From: Lachnospiraceae bacterium
Lineage (GTDB): Bacteria; Bacillota; Clostridia; Lachnospirales; Lachnospiraceae
Reading direction: 5' to 3'
DNA: 64,000 nucleotides
Assembly: GCA_017526745.1 (NCBI GenBank)
Contig: JAFXQX010000031.1
Span: 1-64,000, forward strand
This document shows, piece by piece, positions 16,939 through 26,177 of the stretch. The first letter of the stretch is position 1. Each line of letters opens with the position of its first letter. The translations under genes were made by a program, and so were the position numbers. Under the pieces are notes generated by a model, which was not told the DNA's origin, ran no database searches, and saw only the letters and a list, made by a program, of their open reading frames with translations.

Positions 16939-18605
16939 ATCGCGGTCTCGTCCTCTTCCATCAGTATCGGCAGGATGATCGGACTTCTCTTGATCCGCTT
17001 CCAGATAAAGCTTGAAAGAGCATCCCTTATTCCGTCCCTGATCTTGACCCTGCTCGTTATATTCCTGTCCCTCATCTTATTAAGAGCTTCCACGACAACA
17101 TCCGTTGCCTCATCCATGAACTCATCCGATTCCTTGATATAGACAAATCCCCTCGACATAACGAGCGGTCCGGAAGTGACGATGTTCTCTCCGGGAAGGA
17201 GCGTGATGCAGACGATCACAATACCGTCCTGGGAGAGTCTCTGTCTGTCGCGAAGGACGACATTACCGACATCTCCGACGCCGAGTCCGTCAACAAATAC
17301 TGCCCCTGCCGGGACCTCACCGACAACCTTTGCTTCATCCCTGTCAAGCTCCAGTACCTGTCCGCACGAAAGAATGAACACGTTTTCCGGCGGGATCCCG
17401 ACCTCGGTCGCGATGTCTCTCTGCGCCATCAGATGTCTGTGCTCTCCGTGAACCGGTATCGCAAACTTCGGTTTGACGAGAGTATAGATGAGCTTTATCT
17501 CTTCGCGGCAAGCGTGTCCGCTGACATGCGTATCCTGGAATATAACCTTGGCACCCTTGGCACTGAGTTCGTTGATGACCTTGAACACGGCCTTCTCGTT
17601 ACCGGGTATCGGGTTGGATGAAAATACGACAACATCTCCCGGTCTGATCGATATGCTCTTATGCATGCTCGATGCGATTCGCGAAAGTGCAGCCATCGAT
17701 TCGCCCTGGCTGCCTGTTGTGATGAGGACTATCTCACTGTCGGAATAATCGTATATCTGGGACAGTTCGATCAGCAGTCCGTCCGGGATCCTCAAAAATC
17801 CCATCTCTATCGCTGTCTTTGTAATGTTGCGCATGCTGCGACCTTCAAGCGCGACCTTGCGGCCGTAGTGTTCAGCCGCATCTATTATCTGCTGAACGCG
17901 GTCAACGTTTGAAGAGAATGTTGCAACTATGATCCTCGATTTCCTGTTCTCCGAAAAGATCGTATCGAATGCGTGTCCAACAGTCCTCTCGGAATTTGTA
18001 AATCCTTCACGTTCCGCATTTGTGGAGTCACAAAGCAGGGCAAGAACACCCCTGCTTCCGAGCTCGGCAAATCTCGACAGGTCGATGGGATCTCCGAACA
18101 CCGGTGTATAGTCAACCTTAAAATCGCCCGTATGGATTATCGTTCCGACCGGCGATGTGATCGCAAGGGCACACGAATCGCTGATGCTGTGGTTGGTCCT
18201 GATGTATTCGACGCAAAGTGATCCGAATGACAGATTCTCGCCGACCGTTACAACATGGCGCTCTGTTTTGTCCATCATGAGGTGCTCTTCGAGCTTGTTC
18301 TCAATGAGTGCCATCGTCAGCCTTGTTGCATACACCGGAACATCAAGCTTTTGCAGGACATACGGTATGGCGCCGATATGATCCTCATGCCCGTGCGTGA
18401 TCACAAATCCTCTGACCTTCTCCGCATTGTCCTCCAAAAAAGCAGTGTCGGGAATTACAAGGTCGATTCCGAGCATGTCATCCTCCGGGAAGGCCAAGCC
18501 GCAATCGACCACTATAATGTCATTATTATATTCAAACGCAGTGATGTTCATACCGATCTGGTCGAGTCCGCCGAGCGGTATGATATGCATTTTACCGTTA
18601 TTCAA
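16935..18605 (-). CDS. rnj: Ribonuclease J
   Basis: This metallo-beta-lactamase/beta-CASP RNase has 556 residues. VVDCGLAFPEDDMLGID, VITHGHEDHIGAIPY (zinc motif 2) and HTGDFKVDYTP are present. The beta-CASP region has CDSTNAEREGFTNSER, TFSSNVDRVQQIID and TTGSQGESMAALSRIA. FQDTHVSGHACREEIKL and PVHGEHRHLMAQ supply motifs B and C. RNase J has 5'-3' exonuclease and endonuclease activity on mRNA and rRNA precursors. Two starts are possible: TTG at 18605, with GGAG nine bases upstream and inside the DUF1292 gene, or ATG at 18590 without a clear site. The family's usual length is about 550 residues, so both fit. ylbF follows with a 4-base overlap. Confidence 0.95.
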   Translation of the reverse strand: MNNGKMHIIPLGGLDQIGMNITAFEYNNDIIVVDCGLAFPEDDMLGIDLVIPDTAFLEDNAEKVRGFVITHGHEDHIGAIPYVLQKLDVPVYATRLTMALIENKLEEHLMMDKTERHVVTVGENLSFGSLCVEYIRTNHSISDSCALAITSPVGTIIHTGDFKVDYTPVFGDPIDLSRFAELGSRGVLALLCDSTNAEREGFTNSERTVGHAFDTIFSENRKSRIIVATFSSNVDRVQQIIDAAEHYGRKVALEGRSMRNITKTAIEMGFLRIPDGLLIELSQIYDYSDSEIVLITTGSQGESMAALSRIASSMHKSISIRPGDVVVFSSNPIPGNEKAVFKVINELSAKGAKVIFQDTHVSGHACREEIKLIYTLVKPKFAIPVHGEHRHLMAQRDIATEVGIPPENVFILSCGQVLELDRDEAKVVGEVPAGAVFVDGLGVGDVGNVVLRDRQRLSQDGIVIVCITLLPGENIVTSGPLVMSRGFVYIKESDEFMDEATDVVVEALNKMRDRNITSRVKIRDGIRDALSSFIWKRIKRSPIILPILMEEDETAI

Positions 18606-18849
18606 TATCTATATCTCCCAGGCTTTCGGCAAAAACAGATGCCACGGCAGACAGCTCCACGTCATCTTCCACGGGAACATATACAGCCTCGGCATCACTT
18701 TCAGCCGACATATCTTTTAATATCATGGCCTCAGCCTCATCCTCCAATGAGTCCGAAACCAGAAGGTAATTTCTTCCGCTGATGCGTGTCTCATCTATCA
18801 CATAAAACTCTCTGGCACCGTCATCAGTCTCAAATCTGATCTTGTCCAT
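18598..18849 (-). CDS. DUF1292 family protein (YrzB-like)
   Basis: This acidic protein has 83 residues. IRFETDDGAREFYVIDETRISGRNYLLVSDS... and AVYVPVEDDVELSAV match the DUF1292 (YrzB) family. Members sit between ruvX and mltG/rnj genes in many Firmicutes and have no proven function. It overlaps the start of the RNase J gene by 8 bases. Confidence 0.85.
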   Translation of the reverse strand: MDKIRFETDDGAREFYVIDETRISGRNYLLVSDSLEDEAEAMILKDMSAESDAEAVYVPVEDDVELSAVASVFAESLGDIDIE

Positions 18850-18873
18850 AATCTTCTATCGGTCGTTCGGCGT

Positions 18874-19311
18874 TTATTCCGTTCTGTCATTACTCCTGCT
18901 GTCGAGATATCCCTGGAGAATGAACATCGCCGCGATCTCGTCAACATATTCCTTACGGTCGCGCCCTTTGATACCCGTCTCTTCCATCGATCTGTGCGCC
19001 GCAACGGTTGTCAGCCTTTCATCCCACAGCTTTACGGGAAGCCCGCACCTGCGCTCCAGCGTTTGGGCAAACTCTTCGCTCTTTACTGCCCTGTCCCCGA
19101 TGGTATTGTTCATGTTCTTCGGGTAACCCACGACGATCTCTTCAACGTCGCCGTACTCATGTATTATCTCCTCGATCCTCGCAAGCGTCTTTCTTAAATG
19201 ATTTTCCTTGTCACGTCTGATTATCTCGACGCCCTGCGCGGTCACAAGAAGAGGATCGCTTATTGCAACCCCTACCGTCCTGCTCCCGTAATCGAGACCG
19301 AGTATCCGCAT
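18874..19311 (-). CDS. ruvX: Holliday junction resolvase-like protein RuvX/YqgF
   Basis: This RNase H-fold protein has 145 residues. [16 protein letters not shown] holds the first catalytic Asp, [16 protein letters not shown] the middle Glu/Asp region, and [15 protein letters not shown] plus [17 protein letters not shown] the remaining acidic residues. YqgF/RuvX is linked to 16S rRNA 5'-end processing and possibly to junction resolution. It starts one base after the ireB stop, as in Bacillus (yrzL-yrrK). Confidence 0.93.
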   Translation of the reverse strand: MRILGLDYGSRTVGVAISDPLLVTAQGVEIIRRDKENHLRKTLARIEEIIHEYGDVEEIVVGYPKNMNNTIGDRAVKSEEFAQTLERRCGLPVKLWDERLTTVAAHRSMEETGIKGRDRKEYVDEIAAMFILQGYLDSRSNDRTE

Positions 19312-19312
19312 A

Positions 19313-19582
19313 TTAATGCCATCCGTTGCTCTTTATGTATGATGTCAGGAGTTCATCAACCAGCTCGTCTCTTTCCACCTTCATGATCATGCTTCTTGCA
19401 CCATTATGGCTGGTGATGTAGGTGGGGTCACCGGACATGATATATCCAACGATCTGGTTGACCGGATTGTAACCTTTTTCATTAAGGGCATCATAGACCG
19501 TCTCCAATACGACCTTAACGCCTGTTTCCGGTTCCGTTTGTACGTTGAAAAACTGAGTGTTTCCTAAATTCTGCATACCCAT
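19313..19582 (-). CDS. IreB family regulatory phosphoprotein
   Basis: This cytoplasmic protein has 89 residues. [56 protein letters not shown] is the well-conserved DUF965/IreB core. In Enterococcus, IreB is phosphorylated by the PASTA kinase IreK on N-terminal threonines and tunes cephalosporin tolerance. A threonine lies at about position 9 (NTQFF) and another at 16 (QTEPE). In many Firmicutes alaS precedes it; here mtaB does, 45 bases upstream. Confidence 0.92.
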   Translation of the reverse strand: MGMQNLGNTQFFNVQTEPETGVKVVLETVYDALNEKGYNPVNQIVGYIMSGDPTYITSHNGARSMIMKVERDELVDELLTSYIKSNGWH

Positions 19583-19626
19583 TCCTCTCTAAACGATTCA
19601 TGTTTCGCCGCGGTTCTTTCTTATGT

Positions 19627-20976
19627 TTATGCATCCCCGCGGTCCGGACCACACATAATTGTATCGCATCCTGCTTCAAAACACAAGGTAACGCTTATCC
19701 GGCCGCTCGCAGTTTCAGGCAGAAGAGCCCTTACGTATTCGGGGGTATAGCCCGTACTGTACCGCTTTCCCTCATGTACCTGCGTATCCTCGGTGAGCAC
19801 TTCGACCGTCCGTCCCTTGTAATAGGCTATAAAATCACGCTTTCTTGCCAAAGAATCGGCGATCAGTATCGCTGACCGTTCTGACTTTACCGCATCGGTA
19901 AGCTGTCCGTCCATGGACGCAGCCTCGGTCCCGCGTCTTCTCGAATACTTGAAGACATGGCACTCATACATGTCCACCTTCTGAAGGAATGATCTTGTCT
20001 GCTCAAACTCTTCTTCGGTCTCGCCCGGAAAACCCACTATAACGTCGCATGTTATGGCCGGATGATCGAAGTATGTGCGCAGTAGTTTTGTCTTCTCCTC
20101 ATATTCCTCAGCGGTGTAGTGGCGCCTCATTCTTTCCAGCACGCTGTTGCTGCCGCTTTGAAGCGACAGATGAAAATGCGGGCATAACCCCTCTATCCGC
20201 GAGAGAGCTCTTACAAACTCCTCAGTAAGTAGCCGCGGCTCAAGGGAGGAGAGCCTTACCCTTTCGATCCCCGAACAGTCGGCGACGGACTGTATCGCTT
20301 CGAGAAGCTTCCCGTTTGTCTGCCCGCTCTTCGCAAATACGTTATACGGCTCTTCCAGTCCGTATGAGCTTATGTGTATGCCGGTGATGACAACTTCCTT
20401 ATAGCCGGCCGATGCCAGCCTCTTCGTCTCTTCGATGATATTGCGGGGATCCCTGCTCCGTGCTCTTCCTCTTGCGAGCGGAATGGCACAGTAGCTGCAG
20501 AACTGGTCGCATCCGTCCTGGATCTTGATATATGCTCTTGTGTGTCCGCCGGTCCCTGATATCGGAGTCTCTTCGAAATGATCAAAGCCTGAAGGATCCG
20601 TAACGGTGATCACTCCGGCATGTCCGTCCTGTCTTTGGGACAGTATCTTTTCAACAGCATCCACTATCTCGCTTTTATGATCGCATCCGATCGCAACATC
20701 CACCCCCAGATCGGCCATTTTGTCCGGATCCGTCTGTACGTAACATCCGGTGGCGACAACCACGGCATCGGGATTTTTCCCCCTTGCCCTTGAGAGCATC
20801 TGCCTGCTCTTGTGGTCGGCTATATTTGTGACGGTACATGTGTTCACTACATAAACGTCAGCCTTTTGTGCAAAATCCACAATTTCATAGCCACGTTTTT
20901 GGAAGGTCTGTGAAATTCCGTCCAACTCATACGAATTGACTTTACAACCGAGGTTGTGAAATGCTACCTTTTTCAT
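19627..20976 (-). CDS. mtaB: tRNA t6A37 methylthiotransferase MtaB
   Basis: This radical SAM methylthiotransferase has 449 residues. The N-terminal domain binds the auxiliary cluster through GCKVNSYE, VVNTCTVTNIA and TGCYVQ. The radical SAM core has CDQFCSYCAIP. FPGETEEEF and LSLQSGSNSVLERM follow, and a TRAM domain closes the protein (YYKGRTVEVLTED to the end). GCKVN in place of GCxxN marks MtaB (YqeV) over MiaB or RimO. It converts t6A37 to ms2t6A in tRNAs reading ANN codons. In Bacillus mtaB is last in the hrcA-to-yqeV operon; here it is separated from rsmE by several genes. Confidence 0.94.
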   Translation of the reverse strand: MKKVAFHNLGCKVNSYELDGISQTFQKRGYEIVDFAQKADVYVVNTCTVTNIADHKSRQMLSRARGKNPDAVVVATGCYVQTDPDKMADLGVDVAIGCDHKSEIVDAVEKILSQRQDGHAGVITVTDPSGFDHFEETPISGTGGHTRAYIKIQDGCDQFCSYCAIPLARGRARSRDPRNIIEETKRLASAGYKEVVITGIHISSYGLEEPYNVFAKSGQTNGKLLEAIQSVADCSGIERVRLSSLEPRLLTEEFVRALSRIEGLCPHFHLSLQSGSNSVLERMRRHYTAEEYEEKTKLLRTYFDHPAITCDVIVGFPGETEEEFEQTRSFLQKVDMYECHVFKYSRRRGTEAASMDGQLTDAVKSERSAILIADSLARKRDFIAYYKGRTVEVLTEDTQVHEGKRYSTGYTPEYVRALLPETASGRISVTLCFEAGCDTIMCGPDRGDA

Positions 20977-21010
20977 GTGAAAACTCCGTATTTTTGGTGT
21001 TTATTCGGAA

Positions 21011-21039
21011 TTGACTTTTATTGTCTGCGGAATTATATT
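21011..21039 (+). promoter_or_regulatory. Sigma-A type promoter for the HPr-like gene
   Basis: TTGACT (21011-21016) and TATATT (21034-21039) are separated by 17 bases. A start about seven bases downstream would give a leader of about 45 bases before the AAAAGGAGG site and the ATG at 21094. Confidence 0.8.
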
Positions 21040-21093
21040 AATGTCGTAGACAAAGAGGATAAATGATTTACGTAATGAAAAGGAGGATTTTTC

Positions 21094-21324
21094 ATGAAGA
21101 CAGTACAGATTTCTTTGAATTCAATCGATAAGGTTAAGTCATTCGTTAATGACGTTACCAAGTTCGACTATGATTTTGATCTTGTTTCGGGCAGATACGT
21201 TATCGATGCAAAATCGATCATGGGCATCTTCAGCCTGGACCTTTCAAAGCCGATCGATCTTAACATCCATACCGAAGGAAATGCCGATGATGTAATGGCT
21301 GTTCTTTCACAGTATGTGATCTGA
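21094..21324 (+). CDS. HPr-like protein lacking the phosphorylatable histidine
   Basis: This small protein of 76 residues has the HPr fold pattern: an N-terminal strand, helix 1, KSIMGIFSLDLSKPIDL and a final helix. AKSIMGIFSL aligns with the region around regulatory Ser46 of Firmicutes HPr, and a serine is kept there (about 41). The catalytic GLHARPA segment is replaced by NSIDKVKSFV, so His15 is missing and phosphotransfer from enzyme I is not possible. It may act as a Crh-like signalling partner, but no kinase is visible nearby. It is monocistronic, with its own promoter, a strong AAAAGGAGG site and a terminator, on the strand opposite to its neighbours. Confidence 0.8.
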   Translation: MKTVQISLNSIDKVKSFVNDVTKFDYDFDLVSGRYVIDAKSIMGIFSLDLSKPIDLNIHTEGNADDVMAVLSQYVI

Positions 21325-21341
21325 TCCGATGATATCATCCA

Positions 21342-21371
21342 TCGCCTGACAACAGTCAGGCGATTTTTTTT
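21342..21371 (+). terminator. Rho-independent terminator of the HPr-like gene
   Basis: A perfect 9-base stem (TCGCCTGAC / GTCAGGCGA) with an AACA loop is followed by eight T residues. It ends 17 bases before the convergent membrane-protein gene's stop codon. Confidence 0.93.
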
Positions 21372-21387
21372 GCTCTTTTACGCTCTC

Positions 21388-23049
21388 CTACTTCTTCTTC
21401 ATGAATATATGGTCGTTCTTTTCGATCATCGCGGCGCCCGAGGCGTCAAACCTGTTCCTGTCGTTTTCGTAATCTTCCTTGCGGACAACATATAAAACAC
21501 CGTCCGAAAGATCTTTGCTGTCGATACCGGCAAGATAGGTGTCGATCCCTTCCCTTACCTTGTCGTCTATATCCCTTGCAAAATAGAAATTGTTCTGACG
21601 CACGTTGTGAATATACCCGTAATATCCCGTCTCAAGCGTGATATCGTTCTCGGTATACAAAAATGCGATCATCCCACACCCCTGCGCAAAAGCAGCCAGT
21701 TCCTCATCATCCCACAAAGTGCCTGCCGGATGCTGCGCGGTATAAAATGCATATTTTTGCGCAAATGTTTCCGACATGTCGGCCACCTGCAGCAGAAGCG
21801 CTGCAGCAGTCACTATCACGGCAACATACGAATACCGTCTGAAAGTATATGCGCAAAAAGCTATGGCAGCCGTCATCAGCACGTACATCGCAGGCCAGAC
21901 AAGGCGCCCGTTTGAGCGGAAGATCCCGAGTATGTTTTCAACAAAATGCGGGTAAGGCACGTCGAATATGAGCTTGTCGTTAAAGGAAACCTTAGGAAGG
22001 GTCGCCGCCAGAAACGATACGACAGTAAGGGCGATCGCCGCCCGGCCGAATACCGCATCCGAATGAAAGGCCTCCTCGGGCACGGATCTTATCATGCGAA
22101 ATACCATTCCGGCTGCCGTTACCAGGAACAGGAATAAAATGCCGGCTCCAAGGTACGCCATTCCCTCATACTGGAAGTACTCGAGCACGGGAAGTTCCGG
22201 CAGTACATGCCCTATATCCTGCGGATTGATGAACGTGTTGAGATTGCTCCCGAAGGTTCCGAGTCCGGGTCCCACCGGACTGGTCCCGCCGTAGAATCCT
22301 CCGAGTATGAACAGATTTACCAGTCCCGCAGCGGAAAACGAGACAAACTCAAGCAGCGGTACGGTAAATGATCTCTTCCTGACTATCTGAACATAAGCCG
22401 TTGCCGCCAGTATCATACCGGCCATCGGAAGAAAATAAGAATGTATTCCGACGCATATGAATCCGGCGATCCCCCAGTAAATGATCCTTTGCCTGTTGGT
22501 CGGGATCAGTTCATCACAGACAAACAGCACCAGGCATGCAACTACTATCCACTGGGCAGAAAGCGCAGTGTGGTAATATATCCTCTGGATCACCGGTGAA
22601 GCCGTCACATAGAATACGGATCCGGCGATGCAGACGATATCGTTATTTACGATCCTGCGAAGAAGGATTGACGAAAATCCCCCCATGAGCGCAAAGGACA
22701 GTATGCCGAACAGTCCGAAATACTGGAAGTTTACGGGAAGTATGGGGGACAGCAGCTTAAAGAATACGGCAAAGAGCGGGATCGAGTCCGTATAGATCAC
22801 CGACATGCTGTTCGGATATGAGAGCGAATCGATAAGTCCGATCGGAAAATGCCACGGATCCGACCTGTAGCGGCACCATCCGATGAAATGCTGGCGAAGA
22901 TCGTGGTCATTGTCAAACAGCCAGTCCACATTCGCAAAATCAAGTATACGTATTCCGTATATCCCGATAAAGCATACCGCTCCGATGGCGGCACATATGA
23001 GAAAAAGGAATTTTGCGGGTATCCGCGCCTTCTCTTTTGTATCAAACAT
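21388..23049 (-). CDS. DUF6311-like multi-pass membrane protein
   Basis: This protein of 553 residues has about 10-12 membrane helices. After the first helix comes DNDHDLRQHFIGWCRYRSDPWHFPIGL, a luminal loop with acidic residues typical of the DUF6311 family, which resembles GT-C glycosyltransferases that use lipid-linked sugars. YHTALSAQWIVVACLVLF, a proline/glycine-rich loop (GGTSPVGPGLGTFG) and FVENILGIFRSNGRLVWP follow. The last 120 residues form a soluble domain. It may transfer a sugar from a polyprenyl carrier such as the GtrB-type enzyme at 13.2-14.1 kb would make; that link is inference. It lies just downstream of thiI. Confidence 0.7.
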   Translation of the reverse strand: MFDTKEKARIPAKFLFLICAAIGAVCFIGIYGIRILDFANVDWLFDNDHDLRQHFIGWCRYRSDPWHFPIGLIDSLSYPNSMSVIYTDSIPLFAVFFKLLSPILPVNFQYFGLFGILSFALMGGFSSILLRRIVNNDIVCIAGSVFYVTASPVIQRIYYHTALSAQWIVVACLVLFVCDELIPTNRQRIIYWGIAGFICVGIHSYFLPMAGMILAATAYVQIVRKRSFTVPLLEFVSFSAAGLVNLFILGGFYGGTSPVGPGLGTFGSNLNTFINPQDIGHVLPELPVLEYFQYEGMAYLGAGILFLFLVTAAGMVFRMIRSVPEEAFHSDAVFGRAAIALTVVSFLAATLPKVSFNDKLIFDVPYPHFVENILGIFRSNGRLVWPAMYVLMTAAIAFCAYTFRRYSYVAVIVTAAALLLQVADMSETFAQKYAFYTAQHPAGTLWDDEELAAFAQGCGMIAFLYTENDITLETGYYGYIHNVRQNNFYFARDIDDKVREGIDTYLAGIDSKDLSDGVLYVVRKEDYENDRNRFDASGAAMIEKNDHIFMKKK

Positions 23050-23059
23050 GCTTGGTCAC

Positions 23060-24241
23060 CTATATGACGTTTATGACTTCATCGGTTTCGATCGCTTTTT
23101 CCACAAGTGCCTCTATCGTGCCGTAAAGCTTCTCCTCGGATCTGCGGATCACCTTGGCATTCGGCCTTGTGACAGGATGTTTTGCGACAAATATGGTACA
23201 GCAGTCTTCGAAAGGAAGTATCGATGTCTCAAACGTTCCTATCTTTTCGGAAACGGTTATGATCTCCTGCTTGTCAAATCCTATGAGAGGACGGAACACC
23301 GGAAGGGTGCATACCTCATTCGTGACCGCGAGCGACTGTATCGTCTGGCTTGCGACCTGGCCTATGCTCTCACCCGTGATAAGGCCGAGGCAGTCATTTT
23401 CCTTTGCGATATGCTCGGCGATGCGCATCATGTATCTTCGCATGATTATCGTAAGCTCGTCATGCGGACATGTATCATATATCGCAAGCTGAATGTCCGT
23501 AAAGTTTATCACGTGAAGACATATCGTGCCGGTATATTTTGCAACCTGTTTTGCAAGATCTACAACTTTCTGCTTGGCGCGCTCACTCGTATACGGAGGT
23601 GCGTGAAAATATACGGCGTCGATCTTGACTCCGCGCTTTGCGACCATATAACCCGCAACCGGCGAATCGATCCCGCCGGAGAGCAGAAGCATCGCCTTGC
23701 CGTTCGTGCCTATGGGCATCCCGCCGGGGCCGGTGATCTGTCTGGAATATATAAATATATCCTCGCGGACCTCTACGTTTAACATGATCTCGGGGTCATG
23801 GACATCAACCTTCATCTGAGGGAACGCATCAAGTATCGCCCCTCCGAGATCCGCGTTCATATCGGTTGAACGGACCGGAAAACTTTTGTTCGCACGCCTT
23901 GCAAACACCTTGAACGTTTTGTTTTTGTCAGGGTATTCTTCGTCAACGTACTTAACTACGTCCCGTTTAAGATCATCAAAGCTTTCATACGGAACTTTTA
24001 CGACCGGACAGATGGCATTTATCCCGAACACCGTAAGCAGCGCCCCGATAACTTCATCCGTATCGTACTGCCCGCTGCAGTCCACATACACTCTTCCCTG
24101 GGTCTTGGTCACGGCAAAGTCTCCCGGAACCCTTTTTAAGACGAGCTTCATCCTGTGCATGAGTGCATCCTCAAACACATAACGGTTCTTGCCCTTGATC
24201 GCGATCTCAGCGTATTTGATTAAGAATGTGGAGTATTTCAT
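23060..24241 (-). CDS. thiI: tRNA 4-thiouridine synthase ThiI
   Basis: This protein of 393 residues has a ferredoxin-like/THUMP N-terminal half (MKYSTFLIKYAEIAIKGKNR..., then the VREDIFIYSRQITGPGGMPIG strand pattern) and a PP-loop ATPase half with LLSGGIDSPVAGYMVAKRG. VCTLPVFRPLIGFDKQEII carries the conserved cysteine. The C-terminal rhodanese domain found in E. coli is absent, as usual in Firmicutes, where a dedicated cysteine desulfurase passes sulfur directly. That desulfurase gene overlaps the start by 4 bases. Confidence 0.95.
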   Translation of the reverse strand: MKYSTFLIKYAEIAIKGKNRYVFEDALMHRMKLVLKRVPGDFAVTKTQGRVYVDCSGQYDTDEVIGALLTVFGINAICPVVKVPYESFDDLKRDVVKYVDEEYPDKNKTFKVFARRANKSFPVRSTDMNADLGGAILDAFPQMKVDVHDPEIMLNVEVREDIFIYSRQITGPGGMPIGTNGKAMLLLSGGIDSPVAGYMVAKRGVKIDAVYFHAPPYTSERAKQKVVDLAKQVAKYTGTICLHVINFTDIQLAIYDTCPHDELTIIMRRYMMRIAEHIAKENDCLGLITGESIGQVASQTIQSLAVTNEVCTLPVFRPLIGFDKQEIITVSEKIGTFETSILPFEDCCTIFVAKHPVTRPNAKVIRRSEEKLYGTIEALVEKAIETDEVINVI

Positions 24242-25419
24242 CGTCTCTGATACCTGCGCAGTTTAGGTAGTTCATCATTAAGCACCGTAAGGGTTGCATC
24301 TATCTCTTCCCTCGTCGTCTCCTGCGACATCGAAAACCTTAACGTCGATGTGAGCAGTTTTTCATCAAGTCCTATCGCCGTAAGTGTGGCACTTTTGGCC
24401 GGACGGTTTGATGAACAGGCGCTTCCCGATGATACATAAATCTCTTTGGCCTCAAGTGCATGAAGCAGGACTTCCGCACGGACACCGGCAAATGATGCGC
24501 TTATTATATGAGGCGCGGTCCCTGCCGCCGAAGGACTGTTGTCTGCATTCTTTTCCCCCGTCAGTCCGTTGACCGTCACCTCCGGAAGCTTTAAAAGTTC
24601 CTGCACAAAGTAGGATTTTTGCTCGAAGAGCTTTTGGGATTTTTCCCCGAGACTGCCGCAGGAAAGCTTTGATGCAAGAGCCAGTCCCGCAATGCCCGGT
24701 ACATTTTCCGTTCCCGAACGCAGGCCGTTTTGCTGGCCGCCTCCGAACAGTATCGGATTGATCTTTGTACCGTTTTTTACATACAGGAATCCTACGCCCT
24801 TGGGCCCGTGGATCTTATGTGCGCTGACACTTACAAGATCGACACCCATCTTCTTCGGAAGGACATCCAGCTTTCCGAATGACTGTACAGCATCGGTGTG
24901 AAACAGTATCGACGGATCATATGATCTTACGATCCCGGAAAGAGCTTCTATATCGTTAACCGAACCTATCTCATTGTTCACGTGCATCACGGAAACGAGT
25001 ATGGTATCGCTGCAGAGCGCTTCCCGCAAGGATCCCGGATCGACCCTGCCGTCTTTTGCAACATCAAGGTATGTGACCTTAAAGCCTTCCGATTCAAGGT
25101 GCCGGACTGTTTCAAGAACAGCCGGATGCTCGATCCGCGAAGTTATTATATGAGACCCTTTGCGCCTGTTGGCATAAGCACACCCGGCAATGGCCAGATT
25201 GTCGGATTCGGTCCCTCCGGATGTGAAGACTATCTCCTTCGGATCAGCCTTCAGTATACCCGCGATCGTCTCGCGCGAATCCCTTACAATCTTCTCGGCA
25301 TCAACTCCCGCAAGATGCATGCTGGACGGATTGCCGAAATACGCACCCGCAATCTCTGCCATATATTGTGTTACTTCGTCAAACTGGCGCGTTGTCGCGC
25401 TGTTATCAAGATAGATCAT
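24238..25419 (-). CDS. Cysteine desulfurase, partner of ThiI
   Basis: This PLP enzyme of the NifS/IscS family has 393 residues. IYLDNSATTR starts it, TSGGTESDNLAIAG binds phosphate, HTDAVQSFGK and SVSAHKIHGPKG hold the PLP lysine, and the mobile loop SSGSACSS carries the catalytic cysteine. It removes sulfur from cysteine as a persulfide. The 4-base overlap with thiI, as in the Bacillus nifZ-thiI pair, indicates it serves 4-thiouridine synthesis. It begins one base after the rsmE stop. Confidence 0.94.
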   Translation of the reverse strand: MIYLDNSATTRQFDEVTQYMAEIAGAYFGNPSSMHLAGVDAEKIVRDSRETIAGILKADPKEIVFTSGGTESDNLAIAGCAYANRRKGSHIITSRIEHPAVLETVRHLESEGFKVTYLDVAKDGRVDPGSLREALCSDTILVSVMHVNNEIGSVNDIEALSGIVRSYDPSILFHTDAVQSFGKLDVLPKKMGVDLVSVSAHKIHGPKGVGFLYVKNGTKINPILFGGGQQNGLRSGTENVPGIAGLALASKLSCGSLGEKSQKLFEQKSYFVQELLKLPEVTVNGLTGEKNADNSPSAAGTAPHIISASFAGVRAEVLLHALEAKEIYVSSGSACSSNRPAKSATLTAIGLDEKLLTSTLRFSMSQETTREEIDATLTVLNDELPKLRRYQRR

Positions 25420-25420
25420 A

Positions 25421-26173
25421 TCATATTTCCTGTGTATAGATAAGCCAGGAGAGCACGACCATCGCCGCAGTCTCGGTACGGAGTATCCTTCGTCCCAGCG
25501 TTACGGGAACAACGTTTGCGGCCTTTGCGGCCTCTATCTCCTCATCGGTAAATCCGCCCTCGGGACCGATGAACACTGCCACCTTCATCCCTTTTTCTAT
25601 GCTCTCGATCAGCCTTCTGGTATCGCCTGCCGTATCCGGACCTGCCAGTTCGTATGGGATGATCCTTACGTTGCAGTCCGCACAGTCGGAAAGGGCCTCT
25701 TCCAGGGAAAGAACTTGTGATACCTGCGGTATGATCGCGCGCTTGCTCTGCTTTGCGGCACTTTCCGATATCGCATTCCATCTTTCAACCTTTTTTGCGG
25801 CTTTTGCCTCATCAAGCTTTACAACGGAACGCTTTGTCGCAACCGGGACTATGCGTGTTGCCCCGAGCTCGACCGATTTTGTGATGACAGTCTCCATCTT
25901 GTCGGCCTTCGGAAGAGCCTGGTATATAACGACCTCGCACGGCAGCTCGGTATCGCTCTCTTTGATGAACAAAAGCTCAAGATCGACCGCATCGTCAGGA
26001 TACGATCTTACGGCGCAGCGGTACTCCCTGCTATCCCCCACGGCCATGACCGACACCTCTTCGCCCTTTTTCATCCGGAGAACGTTTTTGATGTGGTTCT
26101 GGTCCTCTCCTTTTATCAGGACGGTCCTGTTATCCGTATCAATATTTTCCCTGTCGGTAAAAAATCTGTACAT
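25421..26173 (-). CDS. rsmE: 16S rRNA m3U1498 methyltransferase RsmE
   Basis: This SPOUT methyltransferase has 250 residues. The N-terminal PUA-like domain has GEDQNHIKNVLRMKKGEEVSV. The SPOUT domain has VIYQALPKADKMETVITKSVELGATRIVPV, FIGPEGGFTDEEI and TLGRRILRTETA, which form the knotted SAM site. It methylates U1498 in the decoding region of 16S rRNA. It follows prmA by 4 bases, the usual Firmicutes order. Confidence 0.95.
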   Translation of the reverse strand: MYRFFTDRENIDTDNRTVLIKGEDQNHIKNVLRMKKGEEVSVMAVGDSREYRCAVRSYPDDAVDLELLFIKESDTELPCEVVIYQALPKADKMETVITKSVELGATRIVPVATKRSVVKLDEAKAAKKVERWNAISESAAKQSKRAIIPQVSQVLSLEEALSDCADCNVRIIPYELAGPDTAGDTRRLIESIEKGMKVAVFIGPEGGFTDEEIEAAKAANVVPVTLGRRILRTETAAMVVLSWLIYTQEI

Positions 26174-26177
26174 ATGG

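Noticed and set aside
22883-23782. Long plus-strand open frame (299 codons) opposite thiI
   Set aside because: It is a shadow of a certain gene; the composition is unprotein-like and no start signal is present.
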